From: Branchiostoma floridae
Lineage: Eukaryota; Chordata; Leptocardii; Amphioxiformes; Branchiostomatidae
DNA: 64,000 nt
Direction: 5' to 3'
NCBI RefSeq assembly: GCF_000003815.2
Contig: NC_049983.1
Span: 22,531,552 to 22,595,551 of the forward strand
Under the pieces are notes generated by a model. It had not been told where the DNA came from, searched no databases, and was given only the letters and a program-made list of their open reading frames with translations. The position numbers and the translations under genes were made by a program. The number at the start of each line of letters is the position of its first letter. Positions within the stretch are counted from its first letter, which is position 1. Shown piece after piece: positions 12,378 to 25,146 of the stretch.

Positions 12378-12800
12378 CAGTGTCAAGGGTAAGCAGCACC
12401 AACTGTGTTAGAGGTACTTTCCAAGCCTCCCCTCAGTTCAAAGTGTGAGGACTCAAAACCTAACTTAAGACTGAGATGTCCAAAACCAATGCCAAGTTAA
12501 GATGTGCAGAGGCCCATGAAATGCAACAGTTACTACAACACAGTGACCATGGCTTGACATGAGTATCAAGGGCGAGCGACACCAAATTGTGTTTTTTCTT
12601 TTTTTTTTGGACAGCCTCATTACCCAAGGAGGGTATCTATTGGCTGTGTTTCTAGGTAAAGGTGAAGATTCAAGTAACATCCTGTACAGCTATCCCTGGT
12701 GCAGTGTGCCTTCCATCCAAAACTTATTTCAAGATTTAGATATTCAAAACCAATGTCAGGGTCTGATTTAATCAATATATGAAATGTGCAGAGGTCCATG
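12378..12800 (+). repeat. Two-unit degenerate duplication
   Basis: CAAGGG-AAGC-ACACCAA-TGTGTT (12389 and 12568) and ATTCAAAACCAATGTC-like blocks (12475 and 12740), each followed by TGTGCAGAGG-CCATGAAAT, show two diverged units. Confidence 0.6.
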
Positions 12801-13759
12801 AAATATCGCAGATGAGGTTAGGGTAAAGTGCAGGTGGCGTGAGCTGGACTAATTGTTGTGGGAAACCAAAGGTTTCAGGTTACAAAATTAGTCTATGGAC
12901 ATCAGCTGGACACAGGATACATTTATATTAAATACAGATATGTTTGAAATCATATCTTTTATCATGTACATGTACAGAAATCGGTACTTTTATACCCTTG
13001 TAAGAGTAGCAGTGTTTTTGATGTGCAAATACAGCCAGTATATTCTTTTGTTTGTTTTAGAAATTTTGATCCATAAGATTTTTCTATGTATAATTTTAAC
13101 ACTAATAGTCTGAAAATTAGTGTGAGCTGCAGTTAGCTAGATTACAGTACTTCCAGTACAAGTTGTGTACTAATACTAGGAGGTCTGACAAATCATGTCT
13201 TTATCAGTTGGAGCCTTGTAACAAACCAGTAATGACCTTGACCCCATAGAAGTTCAAGTTTATCTTGAAAGAAACAGAAGGCCAGGCGTGGGAGTCTGTT
13301 TATAGAAATTTCCTCTTCAAGCAACTTTGACCTCTATCATGTTTTCTGTTGTTTACAGTTCTGTAAGTTCCTTTTCAAGTTTGAGGTAACTTTTTTTTGG
13401 TAGCAATTGGCTGAAATGAGGCATTCGCTGTGTTTGAAGTTTTGTGCAGACTTTTTTGCCATGATAAGCTAACAGTTCTGACTTAGAAGGTAGATAGATA
13501 TGCATATTCACATGTACAGTGTTCCCCCCTTGTCACTCATGGCTTCCCGATTTTGATCTTTATCCCAAAATCTTGCAGCTGAAGGATGATTACATGATTG
13601 CATGTTCTCCCCAAACATTATCTGTCCAAGAGGTATTTGCTACTGCAGGGCAGATGGTACAAAATTAACCACCCCGCAGGCTCCCTGAAGGATGCTCACA
13701 TCTGGTGAGGCTGATCAGCCTTCAGATGTTGTCAGCCTCCATCGTGCATGGACCAGTTG

Positions 13760-14400
13760 GATTGTACAAGGGGGAGAAATAACATTCTTGTCTGTCTGAG
13801 CTGTCCCTTTGGAGGCATTGCCATTGCTCAAATAGGACCAATACAATAGCTGTGAGGTACATGCATGTCTGAAATCTGCTACTGAATCTGTGACCAGAGG
13901 TTTTGCTGAAGGGAGAAATAACATTCTTTTCTGTCTGATAAGTCCCTTTGGACACTCAAGTGGGACGAATACAAAAGGTATGTTTGTAGAATTGTGCGGA
14001 TTTCTCACTGACTCTGTGACAAGGTAGATAGTACATAGATTAATTGCTCTAAGGGAAAAACAAATTCTTGTCTGTATCTGTATCTGTCTGTCTGACTAGT
14101 CCCTTTGGAAGCAGTGTCACGGCTCACACGGGACCAATGCAATAGCTGTGAGGTATGTCGGTAGTATTGGCTGATTTCTAGCTCTGAATTTGATGATGGC
14201 CTTAAGCTGGCTGCACTTGCTCAAGGGGAAACGGTTATGTCTAGCAAGATTGTACATAGATTGAACTAAAGGGAAAAACAAGCTTGTTTGTCTGATCAGT
14301 ATCATTTGACGCCTCATTTGGGACTAATACAATAGCTGTAAGTTTGTCTGTATTCTAGATCCTACTGAATTTGGCCTATGGTGCACTTGATCTGGCAAAA
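13760..14400 (+). repeat. Four-unit degenerate tandem array
   Basis: GGGA-AAATAACATTCTTGTCTGTCTGA, CCCTTTGGA and ACAATAGCTGTGAGGTA recur. CAATAGCTG or its variant starts at 13844, 13972, 14140 and 14330 (spacings 128, 168 and 190). Confidence 0.78.
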
Positions 14401-15359
14401 ATGATTGGCTTTTCCTTTTTGAGATTGGATCGTTCATTATCATGGATCATCTTGTTTTGCTTGAAAAAAGATTATGATTACTTCGGAGAAGTTTCCTTGA
14501 GTTGATTGCTTATATTGTTATGAAACAGAAAGTATTAGGAAGTATAGCTGAGTAATATGTCATGCTGAATATATGACCTTGGTAAATTGTAATTTGTATG
14601 TCTGCCATAAGGGCCAATAGTTCAAAAGCCTATTTATATGATAAGCAGGCATTGTCTGAGTTGCCAATGTGTTGTATACATTATTTCTGTGCGGCCATTT
14701 CAATGTAGTTTCTGGGTTGTCATTTTGCCCAGGATTGAAGTAGTATTCTATCTTGCATCTGGACATGACTTAAGGATAGGAGTTGAAATGCTTGCTACTG
14801 GAAAGGGTAGCCGTCTGTATGAAAAGAACCAAAGAGTCAAGATTCTCGAGAGAATTTACATCATCTATTCTTCATCAATCTTACATATACAAATGTACAA
14901 CAGTTAGTATCTGTTCTTCTTGATATGACCCACCGAATATTACCTTATTAGTAAGAATTCAAAATACTTATCGAGAGGAGTAGGGGTGACCCAGAAAGCT
15001 TGGCTTTAAAAGTGAGCATTTTATTATGTGCTATCGAAAAAGCCTTCTGCTTTGTCTCAATCATAATACTTCAAGGTCAACTGGAAGAAGACGTGCATTT
15101 ATGCTAACCTAGATTTCACTTATTCCTATGCTGTATTATCATGTGCAAAGCTCATCTGTGTTGGCAAGATCCATTTCAATGTTTGTATCTTTCATTCAAC
15201 ACAAGCAAATTGCTTGTAAAATTTTCGATTGCACATTTCAAGGCAAGCAATTTAGCTGTTTTGAAACTCCAAAATTCAATTTTTCCTGATCCACTGACCA
15301 CACACCCAGGCACAGGTGTGACCCCCTCCGGAGCACAGGACAGGTGAGGTCTGACTGGG

Positions 15360-16260
15360 AGGGGGGCTTGTACCAGCTGGGTCCCACTGTGATGGGTGGG
15401 AATCTGTAATGGGTGGCAAACTTTCACATATACATGAGGGGTTGTCAATCATAGATCTCCAAGCAGATGTATGGTAAGCTGAGGCATTTTAACTTTTAGA
15501 AGAAATAGTTACAGCTTAGTTATTGTTGGTTATACCTGCTGGGCCCTACAGTGAGGGCGGGACTCTGTAATAGGATGGTGAAACTTTCACATATACATTA
15601 AGTAGTTGTCAATCATTGATCTCCAAGCAGATGTATGGTGAGGCAACCAGAGCAAAAGAGTTGGACATATTACAATGATTGTATTTTTCAGAAGAAATAG
15701 TTACAGCAAGCTTCATATATCTCTATTTTGAGGAGCGGGGCTCTTTAATGGGTGGTGAAAAACTTTCACATATAGATGAGTAGTTGTCAATTATAGATCT
15801 CCAAGCAGATGTATGGTGAGACATTCAAGTAAAAAAAGAGGGGCATAAATGTAGACGTATGCAATCGCCTTTTTTGGCTTCCCCTCTATTGTGATGGTAA
15901 AGTTTCAGTTTAAAGTTTAATAGACATAATAAACAAAGAAAGAAGAAATAGCTGTAACTCCACTGTGAGGGGTGGGGCTCTGTAATGGGATGGAAAACTT
16001 TCACATATACATGTACATGAATTGTTGTCAATCATTGATCTCCAAGCAGATGTATGGTGAGCCATCCAGAGCAAGAAAGATGGGCTTAGATTTTATGTGT
16101 AAAAGATAGTTGCTGTTTGGACCAGCTGGGTCCCACTGTGAGGGGCGGGGATCTGTAATAGGGTGCTGAAACTGTCACCTAGGTGCTTGTTGCTGTCAAT
16201 CATTGGTCTCCAAGCAGATGTTAGGTGAGCTAGAAAGAGTGGCCACTGAAAAACATTAAA
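15360..16260 (+). repeat. Five-unit degenerate tandem array, each unit carrying CTCCAAGCAGATGT
   Basis: CTCCAAGCAGATGT occurs at 15457, 15621, 15799, 16040 and 16208 (spacings 164, 178, 241 and 168). Each unit also has TGTGAGGGG-GGG-CTCTGTAATGGG, CTTTCACATATACATG and TTGTCAAT-AT upstream of the motif. The 241-bp unit carries an extra ~70 bp. No coding potential. Confidence 0.92.
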
Positions 16261-16744
16261 AAGACTAGAAAATGCAGTCTCAGAGTAGTGGCCCTATGAT
16301 TTAGCCAATGCTATTGAATACTTCTTTTCCTTCTATAAAAGCAGTGAGTATGCATGATATGTAATTTTCTTAAGTGTAAGTTGAAAAGGAAAAAAAATCT
16401 TATTTCTATTGCTTGGAAGACAATTCTTATTTTCGTCCACAGAGCTTGATCTTCCATTTGTTTTGTCATCTAAAAATAAGACATTGCAGTCCTTTTTTAT
16501 CTTCTTCTTCCATGTCTTCATTATGTCTTTATTAATCAAGTGTTTCATATTCTTTGGTTAACAGTTTTGCATATTCATTGCTCAACAACCCAAATATATA
16601 GTTGATTTCCAAAGATTTATGGATTGAAGATGACAAAGGGATTTCCTCTTCAAATTGGATCCTGATAGAGAAAAATACTCTTCTGCACAGCCCAGTGAGC
16701 AGGAAAATACTGATTGACCCCCTGTTGGTGATCCCTGGTGGTCA

Positions 16745-16910
16745 ATTCATCAAGCATTTACATGGACATTTGTGCTAATGTTTACATGACTTGTACATTT
16801 GTGTTAACGTTTACATGTACATTTACATGTACATTTGTGTTAACATTTACATGTACATTTGTGTTAACATTTAAATGTACATTTATGTTAACATCTTACA
16901 TGTGTACCTT
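16745..16910 (+). repeat. Minisatellite of TTTGTGTTAACATTTACATG units
   Basis: Short units built of ACATGTACATTTGTG and TTAACATTTACATG recur six or so times with a period of 18-36 bp. Confidence 0.85.
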
Positions 16911-17983
16911 CATGAGCAGCTTTAGATGTTTTGATCACAGGTCTGTTATATAATAGTATCCTTTGTTATGGCAAAATAAGGCTTTTGCTAGGATTTTCGT
17001 GGATAGTAGTTGATGATAATCATGTGTATACATTGTAAAGCAATAAGGGCCAGGACCCCTCTTCTGAAATTCTGTAGCCAAAATTTAAAATTCTGTATCC
17101 AATGCTGGCATCACATTAAAAATGGTCAGATGTTATTTTAAAGGACTAAAATCATTGAGTAGACTCAGGAGTTTAAGGGGTATTTGTATGCTTTTTTTTT
17201 TCGCACACAAAAAAGAGGCCAGCCTATTTCATGACAAACTGCATGTCTGGGTGTTTTCCTCTTACACCAGGAAGCAGAGGAGGAATATGTCTTGGAGCTA
17301 AAAGTCTTGCCTGATTGCTCACAGTCTTGTCAGCCAAGAAGGTTTGTGGATGTGAGGGATTTACCCTGCCAAGGAAACGGCTGTCAAACAAGATTTCTGG
17401 TAGATAGCTGACAAAACACTGTGGGAACAGCCGTAACTATAACTTTCCATGTCATCAACCCAGAAGAAGAGGATAAACAAAGTCGCAGGAATTTGTAGTA
17501 AAGAACATGATTTATGGAAGGAAACACAACAAACTTGTTTGAGAAAGGTTGCAGGGAGCTTCTGAACAGTAGAGCAGAGACCAGTGCAGACTGTATCCAG
17601 GATCTGTCCTTCCATCCAGGGATTGAAATTTGCTTGTTGGGACCAAAATAATCCTAACTTCATGACATAATACTGAAGAAAATGTATTTCTTTAAACTTA
17701 AATGACAGAGCTTACTACGAAAATCATCAACGTTGGCTGCCAAACAATGAATCATTGAATGAGGTGGAAAAATGTAAAGCCAGAGGCACCCCAGGAGCAA
17801 TGCCACTCTTGTCAAACATATTTAATGTCTGTAGCTGCCACCTATTTGTTTAGTCTTGTCTCCCTGCACTTGACTTACATCTCCCAGTACCTTGACCCTG
17901 GGGGACCCCTGCATATCTCCAACCACTGTTGAGGCTACCGTGTATTTCTCGGTAGGACGGCGCTGTCAGACTGATGTCCCAAC
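16911..17983. other. Non-coding stretch
   Basis: No exon, RNA gene or clear repeat stands out. Minus-strand open frame 17361-17663 has no recognisable domain. Confidence 0.5.
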
Positions 17984-18301
17984 TAGGGTTTTTTTCTTAT
18001 TGGCCATTCCAGAAAAATCGGACCTGAAAAAATTTGGTGAACCGGATGTTGGGCCGAATGGAAAATGAACAGATTAGATGATCAGACATTCATACGTTTT
18101 GGGGCCTACCAGTCGAGGAAAATAACAAGAGCGAAGTAGAGTAGAGTAGAGCCATTTCTGCTAACTTTCGCAAGTTCCCACATACTGAATCTGGTCCAGG
18201 TTTGGACCAATCTGGTCCAGGTTCAGGTCCAAACCTGGATCTGATCCTCTGGACCTGAACCGGACCTGGACCTGAATTTTATGTACCGGTACCCACCCCT
18301 A
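17984..18301 (+). mobile_element. hAT-like element (TAGGGGTGGG family), internally deleted copy
   Basis: The right end is GTACCGGTACCCACCCCTA, with many GGACCTG/CAGGTCC subterminal repeats. The left end is TAGGG followed directly by internal sequence, so the rest of the left terminus is deleted. Flanks GTCCCAAC (17976-17983) and GTCCCTAC (18302-18309) are an 8-bp duplication with one mismatch. It shares CGTTTTGGGGC and AAAATAACAAGAGC with the copy at 50935-51338. Confidence 0.83.
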
Positions 18302-18499
18302 GTCCCTACAGAAATATGCATGGATCTGCTGATCAACCATTACCATAAGTAATGAACTTGAACCCCACTGACAGCTGAGCCTCCATTGTTTGGTTGTCAG
18401 GAGTCCAAAGTTGGCACCCCGGCGAACGGTGATGTATAACTGGGGGCAGCTGGGCGCAGCGATGGTTTGACAATTATGGGCAGACAAACTTGGCAGAGA

Positions 18500-18900
18500 T
18501 TGTAATGTCTCATGCTGCTATATGCCCTGTTTGTGTGTGTTTCTCCAATTGTGGTTAGATGACTTTGTACAAATGTACCTTCAGCATTAATCTACATGCT
18601 GCCTGGTAGTATCAACACGGGTATAAATTTGGTGCCAAAATTAAAAGCTTCCTTGGCTGGGCTAGGGTGTGAGGAGGTCAAAACTGTTTGGGATATTTCA
18701 TGCTGCAGAACGCCATACAAATGTATTTGTGTTTCTCCAGTTGTGATTGGATGACTTTGTACCTTCAGCATTAATCTACAAGCTGCCTGGTAGTACCAAT
18801 ACTGGTGTAACTTTGAGGCCAAAACTTGGCAAAAGGTTTCCATGGCAGGGTTAAAACCTTTTTGTTTTGTTTTACCAATGGTGGTTAGATGACTCCATCA
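18500..18900 (+). repeat. Two-and-a-half-unit tandem duplication, 184 bp
   Basis: CCTTCAGCATTAATCTACA starts at 18578 and 18762, and TTTCTCCAATTGTGGTTAGATGACT-like blocks precede each. TGGTGGTTAGATGACT at 18880 starts a third partial unit. Confidence 0.82.
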
Positions 18901-20590
18901 GAGTTAACTTAACCACTGCTGCTGTACACTATAACTACTGGTAATATAGAGTTAATGCCAAAAGGCTAACTCAGCATTGAAAAAGTTTCAACTGTTTGAT
19001 GTGATTAGTATAAGGTTGTAGAATCACATTTTTTTCCATTTCATGTTAATTTTTTGATGGAGAGATGGATCCTGGATACTTCTCTGTACTGGCATCCTCT
19101 AATCTGTAGTTTTCTACAAAACTATGATTGATGTGCATAGAGACTTGTCTCACAAAAGGTTGTCTTTTGTTTACATTTTTCATCAGATTATCGGTGAAAT
19201 TTAATTATAAAATATCACAATGTTTTTATGAATAATTGAGGGCAATAATTTGGATGATAAATGTCAGTAATTTCTATAATGATTGAAGTGTTATCCACCT
19301 TGATAGCAATTATGGATACTACTAAATGGAAATACAGTAGGTCAATTCACTGTGAGAAGTTTGCATTCCAATAAACCAGGAAAGAAACGCCACTTCTGGA
19401 AAGATTTTGCACAGGAAGAAAGATCCCTGTGGACTAACATAAGTATTTTTTCGAGTTCATGTGGAGAAAAAGGTTGTTAACATGCAAGTATATCAGTCCC
19501 ATAAAAGATGCAAATAAATCAAATAAATCACTCTCATTCTCCGATGCTTGTTTGGAAATCATTGCCATGAGATTCCTCTATGATTGGAGAGTAGAACTAG
19601 AGTAGTAACTTGGAGCAGGTAGGAATTCCAGAGGGTCTACAAGCCCTTAAATTAAGTTCAATCACCCTTAATCGTAGCCAGTCCACTCTAATTTAACGTT
19701 AAGCATTATCGATATATTGCTCATGAGGTGTTATTAGACTTTTAATTCTACTTAACACGTTATTTGTTAACCCAAATTCATTGGTAACCGTTACTGAGAC
19801 ATTCTTCGTGACGAGTGGATCTGTAGGGTCAATGTCAGATAACCCTCGGAGATCATACTCCTAAATACTGCCAGGTTCGAGACAATGTTATTGTCACTGG
19901 CTCCACACCACGTAGATCAGCAGTTTACATGCAAAAAGTTTGCCGCTACTTTAAGACCTGTGATTGAGTACTGTAGAATGTATTGGGAAGTTTTCAAATT
20001 AACGACCAATCCTTAACCATTAAGCATTGTTGGCCTTCCTGAATTTACTAGTCTGTAACACAAACTCTGCTGTCTGGGACTGGCTGCTATAAGCGAGATT
20101 AAATCAGGCTATGAATTTACCATCTGTACCCCTAAATTTACCCCCATGCAGACCCTCATTCCAATTTGTGCTGATTTTCGTTTGATGGACATCTCTGGTC
20201 ACTGGGATGTCATGGACATCTCTGGCCACTGTGGGATGTCTAGTTAGCTGTAGTCCTGGGTGGTTTTTGATGTTTATTGTTTAATCTAGTCTTACTTTAC
20301 TTTGATTAATGATGTCCACTTTTGGTACAGCTTCCACTTACGCTGGCAGATTCTTCTACTGTAACTTTGTATGTTGTTTGTGAAAATTTGAATTAAGAAA
20401 TCTTCTGATAACAATAAAACTCTTGGAAAGGGTTAAGGGTTTATTACACGGCAGGAAGAAGTGCACACACCTATGAGTATAGAAAGTTTACCTTTGTAAC
20501 TACATACAATGTACTTTGTCTCACCAAACATGCTTGTCTATGAAAGAGTAGAGTAGAGTATAGTTGTTTCAGCCGGGTAGGAGTGTCCTC
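18901..20590. other. AT-rich non-coding stretch
   Basis: No exon is supported. At 20146-20156 CATGCAGACCCTC matches the terminus of the 201-bp family A element, but the rest of that element is not recognisable. CACTG-GGATGTC-TGGACATCTCTGG is repeated at 20190-20245. Confidence 0.45.
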
Positions 20591-20629
20591 TCCAGTTTGG
20601 GCTGCTCTTCAATTCAGGATACTGACATT

Positions 20630-20905
20630 GTCGGTTTGAAAGATCATAAGTTTTACGGTAGCATCAAGAAATCTGATAAGCTGTCAAATTTACCATTACA
20701 GCTGAACTTCCTGGATAGAAAGGGGGGGGGGGGGGGTAAAGAGGCCTAGGGTTTCTAACGCAGGAAGAAGTATCCCCTAGACTTCACATTGAAAGTTTTG
20801 AGGTAGCATCAAGAAATTTGGTAAGCTGTCAAGTTTACCATTAAAGTTACACTTCCTGGACAGAAAGAGAGAAAGAGGTTCTCCACCACAGGAAGAAGCG
20901 TCCCC
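20630..20905 (+). repeat. Two-unit tandem duplication, 145 bp, with a G run
   Basis: GTAGCATCAAGAAAT starts at 20658 and 20803. Both units continue AAGCTGTCAA-TTTACCATTA and CTTCCTGGA-AGAAAG. The first unit contains a run of 14 G at about 20721-20736. Confidence 0.85.
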
Positions 20906-21599
20906 ATGGACCGCACAGTGTCAGCTCCCATGACACATCCATCATTGTAGGATGTCCCACGCACAAGCCCTTCCCTTGTTGTCCTGCCTCTGTGATTCAC
21001 ACCAGGGACTTGGTGCTGTTTAGTCTGGCTGTGTTCCTAACATGCTCCTGGACAAAGTAGACAGTTAGAGAGCGCAAGGACAAGGCTGACTTTAGACCCC
21101 TTCCAGTGCTTTTTCATCGTAAGTTTGGCGTTACCCTTCTTTGTGTGTTGATGAACATGTGTGAGCCTTATATGGTTCGGCGTATTCCCTGAATGTTGGT
21201 AGTCTCCAGTTGTCTGGTGCCAGACTCAGCAACTGTGAACTTCAGAACTGTTTCCAACTGTATGTAAGCTCCCAACTGATAACTTCTGACAAGGCAGGCC
21301 CACATGTATATTCTGACTGTAATTGTATCATTGTCCCGTTGTCCCAACTTCTTCCAGATTTCAACATTGCTCTTGTCTTACTTTTCAATGTATGTTGTGG
21401 TTACATCAATGTGTTCATCTGTGTATGTGCATGTACTCTCTGGATGTCTGCTCAAGCCAGGAACATCTGTTCATTAATAAAAAGAGCAGCCTAAATTGAA
21501 ATACCTTAAATCCACGGATATATTCTTTGTTGTCCATGATTTACTTCAAAAGTCCCAGTCCTACTTAAATTAAGATTTATTTCGTGTCTGTTCAATATG

Positions 21600-22250
21600 A
21601 AACCAGTCTTCAAAATGTATGTGTGTGATTGAGTGTGTCCTTGAATATGGTATTGTACATGGTATTGCTTCCTGTATTTTGCTATAGAGACTTCTCTTTG
21701 TCATGATTGACAGGAGTTGTTGAGACCTACTTGATTAGTTTAGATTTATGTTCTACTTGTTTGATGTGACATACTGTGGTGTGTCACCTGTAAATATGGT
21801 ATTGTAAATGGTATCTTTCTCTGTATAACTCTATGTACTTCTCCTTTCCATAATTTACAACATGAGTTGTTAAGCCCTCCTTTAGATTTATGTCCTGTTT
21901 GTTTAATGTAAACCCCTGTCATGTGTGTATAGAGGTGTGTGTGGTTTGATGTTGTGACCTGTATATGATATTGTATAGCTCTATGTACTTGTCCTGTCCA
22001 TGATTTACAACATGAGCTGTTGGTCCTTCCTTGAGATTTATGTCCTGTTTGTTTAATGTGAAACCCTGGCATGTGTGAGTGAGTTGAGGTGTGTGTGGTA
22101 CGATATTTGTGACATGTATATATGGTATTGTAGATGGTCCAATTTTCTGTATAACTCTATGTACTTCTCCTGTCCAAGATTTACAACATGAACTGTTGAT
22201 CCCCTCCTTAAGATTTATGTGCTGTTTGTTTAATGTGAAACCCTGCCTTC
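21600..22250 (+). repeat. Four-unit degenerate tandem array
   Basis: CTCTATGTACTTCTCCTGTCC, ATTTACAACATGA and GATTTATGTCCTGTTTGTTTAATG recur. GTTTAATG starts at 21901, 22051 and 22228 (spacings 150 and 177), with an older unit upstream. The last unit runs straight into the candidate exon at 22258. Confidence 0.87.
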
Positions 22251-22257
22251 CCTGCAG

Positions 22258-22313
22258 GTAGCCAGCCCAGGGAGATAGAGCCCCACAGACTGACCCTGAT
22301 CAGACCAGCCAAG
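22258..22313 (+). other. Candidate spliced exon (possibly 5' untranslated)
   Basis: A 56-nt GC-rich segment bounded by a good acceptor (CCTTCCCTGCAG ending 22257) and a consensus donor (AAG|GTAAGC at 22314). One frame is open; two have stops. It could be a 5' untranslated exon of the gene at 48.7 kb or an exon of something else. Splice signals of this quality also occur by chance, so the call rests on the pair and the base composition only. Confidence 0.3.
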
Positions 22314-23575
22314 GTAAGCATCATCCTGGATCACACTAATTGTGTAGTTTGGAGAGGAAAGTTACACAAATGTCGTTAATTTAGGAAAGGCGGGATTCAG
22401 ACAGGGCGAGCCTTGCTGACTCCACTGCTTTGGGTGAGGGGGAGGTGGTACATTTTTGTTGGTAACATTTATACTGAGGCTGATAGTATGACCATATGGT
22501 CCAACAATTCTGCTTAAAGATTTGTAGAATGCCTCTTTTTTCATATCCAGATCTGCCTTGGTAAAAGGTAAAGCTGTCTTGATGCTCCTTTGAAGTTTTC
22601 AAACCTTTATCGCATACTTTTCTATATTATGTTTCATTTCTCTTTTTACATGGTACTTAGTCGACTGTACCAAAACCCATCGTCTCTTTAGACGGACGGA
22701 GGCCAATGATGAGTCGACTGTCATTTGTCTAGTTGTCTTCTCTTTTTCTTGAAGATTCATTTACAGAGTTGCTGTTAAATTTTTCGTCTTGGATGGTCAA
22801 TTAGTATCTAAATGTCCTTGACCTTTGTAAATAGGATAGGCCTACATTCTGAGACAGCAGAGCCCTTTGTGATCCCACAAGGTAGCAGTTTCCTTCCCAG
22901 GAGACTTCCCTGGCACTTTTCCCTGACCTTACCACCAGGATAGGTGGGACTCACTGTCAATCAGTCACTAACAGCTATCTGAACACCTAACCTGGGATAA
23001 AGCTTAAAGATGATCCTTTTGGCCAAGAAAGCAAAACTGAAGTGTGTAAGTTGTCCTGCCCTCCAGTCCAGGTAATCACCCTGCACTTTTTCAAGATTGT
23101 CAATACTTTCAAGGAGACCTATCATGTTGATAATTCAATGATGTTTTACTATTGATTCCTTCAAGAGATATCAATATATCAAGCACATTTTGGCGAACTT
23201 ACTCTCCTCTAAAATGTTCAGTTTCACCTTTTATGCTATCTTTGAGAATTGAAGCATTTAATGTTTCTGAGATCGTAACCATGATTCTTGAGACATCAGT
23301 ACACAGAGCACATCCTCAGAATCAGATGGTTATCTTACAGCCCTGCTGGGTGTCAGGCTGGAGAAGTTGCCAGATAAGGGATATACTGATCCTTGGGAGG
23401 AAGTGGGTGGGTAGTGATGCGGAGGGTGTGGAGAGTTCATACAGGAAATACTATACCCTATATGATATCAGCCAATTATTCTCTTTTTAACTCCAATTAA
23501 CTATGAAAATAAAGATCTCTCTGGTAAAAAGAAGCACTGGTGAATCTCACAAATAAAAAGTATCCGCCTTGCTGA

Positions 23576-23782
23576 TCTCCAAGCAGATCTAAGGCTCATT
23601 CTTAGTGTTTTACTCTTGGAAATCAGTCAAGTTAGCTGAAGGGACCACACTGAAGATTTTTTTAAAAATAAATAAGTAGAGTTTAGTAGATCATGTCAGC
23701 CAGGTCGGAGATTTTAGCTCCAGTATGAACTGATCTTCAGCTCTATGCAATTTAACAAGTTGTACTCGCATCTGCTTGGAGA
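23576..23782. mobile_element. TCTCCAAGCAGAT-bounded element, 207 bp
   Basis: Left end TCTCCAAGCAGATC, right end GCATCTGCTTGGAGA. The inverted termini are about 14 bp with one or two mismatches. The inside is unique AT-rich sequence without a frame. Confidence 0.7.
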
Positions 23783-24444
23783 CAACTGTATGGCCAGAGC
23801 AGGTACATTGTGTAATGCGATACACAATTCTTCAAACCAAAGCTGACAGTCTAATCTGGGATTGCTGAACCTGAACATAAGATGTCAGGATGATTAATGA
23901 AGATCACATCTTACAGGACATGGGAGACTGAACAGAGCATTTACCACGCCTCTCCTGTCCACTTAGACTTGGTCTTTGCAGAACAAATATTTATTTTTAT
24001 TATCTCTACCCGTCTACAATCATATGGAATATAGATTTCAACAGGTTTGGACAGCTTAGGATATTAATCTTAGGATATTAATGGGCTACCTTAGAAATCA
24101 GCTCTGGGAGACTGTGGGGAGTATCGTTGAAAAATAAAATACATGAATACATAAATAGATAAGTAAACAGATAGAAATGTGAAGTACCAAATTGGAAGGA
24201 TTGCTAAGGTTCTAGCTTTTGAAGTCAGGTAGAAAATTCAAGCGGTGAAATTAAAATCTCTTTATGCAGAATTAATCGAATGTGTGCAAAAGTTTGGTAA
24301 TATTGTTTACACATTAGCTTGTAACTGTATAATGATTGATATTGTTTGTAGATCTAATTGTGAAAATTGATATTACAATTCTGCAATTCCGTAATGTACC
24401 GCACATAGAAATTGATATGGTAACATACATGCAATTATAATTGT

Positions 24445-24557
24445 ACATATTACGTCACGTTTCAATGATAAATGACGTAATATGTTTATGGCACGCAGAG
24501 TGCAAAGCACTTCTATTATGGCATCATATGATAGATATAATAGAAGTGCTTTGCACT
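24445..24557. repeat. Two adjacent perfect inverted repeats
   Basis: First: ACATATTACGTCA (24445-24457) and TGACGTAATATGT (24473-24485), 13-bp arms, 15-bp loop, with TGACGTAA-type CREB/ATF core in each arm. Second: 21-bp perfect arms at 24499-24519 and 24537-24557 around a 17-bp loop, with GTGCAAAGCAC in the arm. Confidence 0.9.
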
Positions 24558-24570
24558 TGGCACGGCTTAA

Positions 24571-24815
24571 TATTTCATACAGTTGATCCAACTGGTATAC
24601 ACGGAATGCGGGTCTGTAGAGCACCCTATTTCCTCTCTCAAATTTTGTGAAAATTAATATTACAATTGCATAATCATATTTACTGTATACAAAAAATTGA
24701 TCTAATTTCACAATTTCATGCCTCATATCATAGAATTGATATAAGTGCTTGCCAATGCTCAATATTTCATACAGTTGATCCAACTGGTATATACAGAATG
24801 CGGGCCTGGTCTGCC
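24571..24815 (+). repeat. Duplicated block, offset 192 bp
   Basis: TATTTCATACAGTTGATCC, then AACTGGTATA and CAGAATGCGGG-CTG, occur at 24571 and 24763. The TATGTTATTAC-like AT-rich blocks between them also recur. Confidence 0.85.
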
Positions 24816-24888
24816 AATTGCTCTTCTGTCTCCTCACCTCTCATTGGTCTATTCGTGAGAGGCCCTAAAAGGAGTTGCCATTATGCGG

Positions 24889-25146
24889 CTGACTCATTAT
24901 AGATTCGGTGACCTCACTACTGCATAGCTGATGACGGGTGCACGGAGGACGGACGATCTGTCAGTTATTCCGCGATGTGGTGACTCATATCTGGCTAGCC
25001 TGCCCTCGATCGCGCTTCATACATCCAATATTCATCTGATTATTCTTGGAAATAGTGACTGTTCCGCTGCTGGGAGTGGATAGATATAAGGCTACGGTCG
25101 TCAATACACCAGGCATTTATGCAAGCAACGTTTGTTGGATTAGAAG
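24889..25146 (+). promoter_or_regulatory. Candidate promoter and first exon
   Basis: Two TGACTCA-like AP-1 sites (24890 and 24980), a CCAAT, and GATATAAGGC (25084-25093) as a possible TATA element precede a short stretch ending AAG|GTAAGC at 25146/25147. A first exon of about 35 nt would follow. The stretch from 25111 is duplicated 182 bp downstream. Nothing else confirms transcription. Confidence 0.22.

Noticed and set aside
15360-16260. CRISPR-like regular repeats
   Set aside because: Units are long, diverged and unequal in spacing, with no short identical repeats and unique spacers. The DNA is clearly eukaryotic.
20146-20158. Third copy of the 201-bp MITE
   Set aside because: Only the 13-bp terminus CATGCAGACCCTC matches. 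The internal TACG units and the other end are absent.
24373-24837. Minus-strand open frame of 154 codons with an internal peptide repeat
   Set aside because: The peptide repeat reflects the 192-bp DNA duplication and the hairpins. There is no recognisable domain.
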